A DNA stretch of 64,000 bases from Balanoglossus misakiensis (lineage: Eukaryota; Hemichordata), in NCBI GenBank assembly GCA_040954595.2, contig CM082582.2:8618001-8682000 (forward strand), given 5' to 3'. The position numbers were made by a program, and so were the translations under genes. Shown in pieces: positions 63,659-64,000 of the stretch. The notes below the pieces were generated by a model. The model saw nothing but the letters and a program-made list of their open reading frames with translations. It was not told where the DNA came from and searched no databases. The stretch's first letter is position 1. The number at the start of each line of letters is the position of its first letter.

Positions 63659-64000
63659 TACATAACAAAAAAACGTTAAAATACCGACATTCTTCAAGAA
63701 ACTTGATCAAATGAGGTACTATTTACCCTGCCGAATTTCCTCAGCATCTCTGACGCTCATAATTCGTTTGTGATATTTTTCTTTGGAACGGAAATTCGAC
63801 GCTCGACTGAAATCGACAGTATCGTTAGTGCCGGCGGCAACTTGTAGTTCTGATATTCAAATCTCGTTCAGGGATGTTCACGATGTGTAAAAATTCCTCC
63901 CCCGGGGGGAAAAGATCTGAATATCGTTTTTTTTTTCTTTCTGTGTATCACATGTACAGAACACGAACCTAAGTCCACGGACACGCATTTTCCAGCTATC

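Larger units (their letters stand above)
49838..64000. other. Right-hand desert, no gene recognised
   Basis: About 14 kb with no convincing exon on either strand; the longest non-repetitive frame is 160 codons (54720-55202, minus) with no similarity I recognise. It contains simple repeats, short degenerate tandem repeats (52205-52273, 55424-55530, about 59765-59935), an X-box palindrome (57040-57053) and a DR1 (60906-60918), listed separately. Confidence 0.6.

Overview
This window is animal nuclear DNA. All three genes are split by GT-AG introns, and no bacterial-type operon or ribosome-binding-site logic is visible. The proteins are clear bilaterian orthologues: a TEX11/SPO22 meiotic protein, tyrosine aminotransferase (TAT) and a five-finger Snail/Slug repressor. 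Compact introns in TAT, an intron-poor developmental gene in a large desert, and many tetranucleotide microsatellites suggest a marine invertebrate (a lophotrochozoan or invertebrate deuterostome). The sequence alone does not settle the phylum.

Left end (1-12.45 kb). TEX11 is on the minus strand; its first ten coding exons (257 codons, 74-3562) are present and it runs off the left edge. TAT is head to head with it on the plus strand: a probable non-coding first exon ends at 4141, a 3.9 kb intron follows, and ten coding exons (8045-11266) encode a 424-residue enzyme with all main catalytic residues. The two genes appear to share a short CpG-containing promoter with two opposed CCAAT boxes (3913 and 3957). 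TAT intron 1 carries a tandem duplication with nuclear-receptor half-sites and two hairpin-forming inverted repeats.

Middle (12.45-28.25 kb). About 12.5 kb without a credible gene leads to a TATA-type promoter and a two-exon snail gene. Exon 1 (25402-25474) encodes the SNAG repression tag. Exon 2 (26337-27091) encodes a proline-rich linker and five zinc fingers.

Right (28.25-64 kb). About 36 kb hold no recognisable gene. What can be supported is simple repeats, including an uninterrupted 697-bp (CACT)n array, a few degenerate tandem repeats, and an excess of long transcription-factor motifs: palindromic RFX X-boxes, DR1 nuclear-receptor sites and one paired E-box with Twist-type spacing. The simplest reading is a regulatory landscape around snail. 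No previously undescribed enzymatic or defence system was found; the most interesting material is cis-regulatory.
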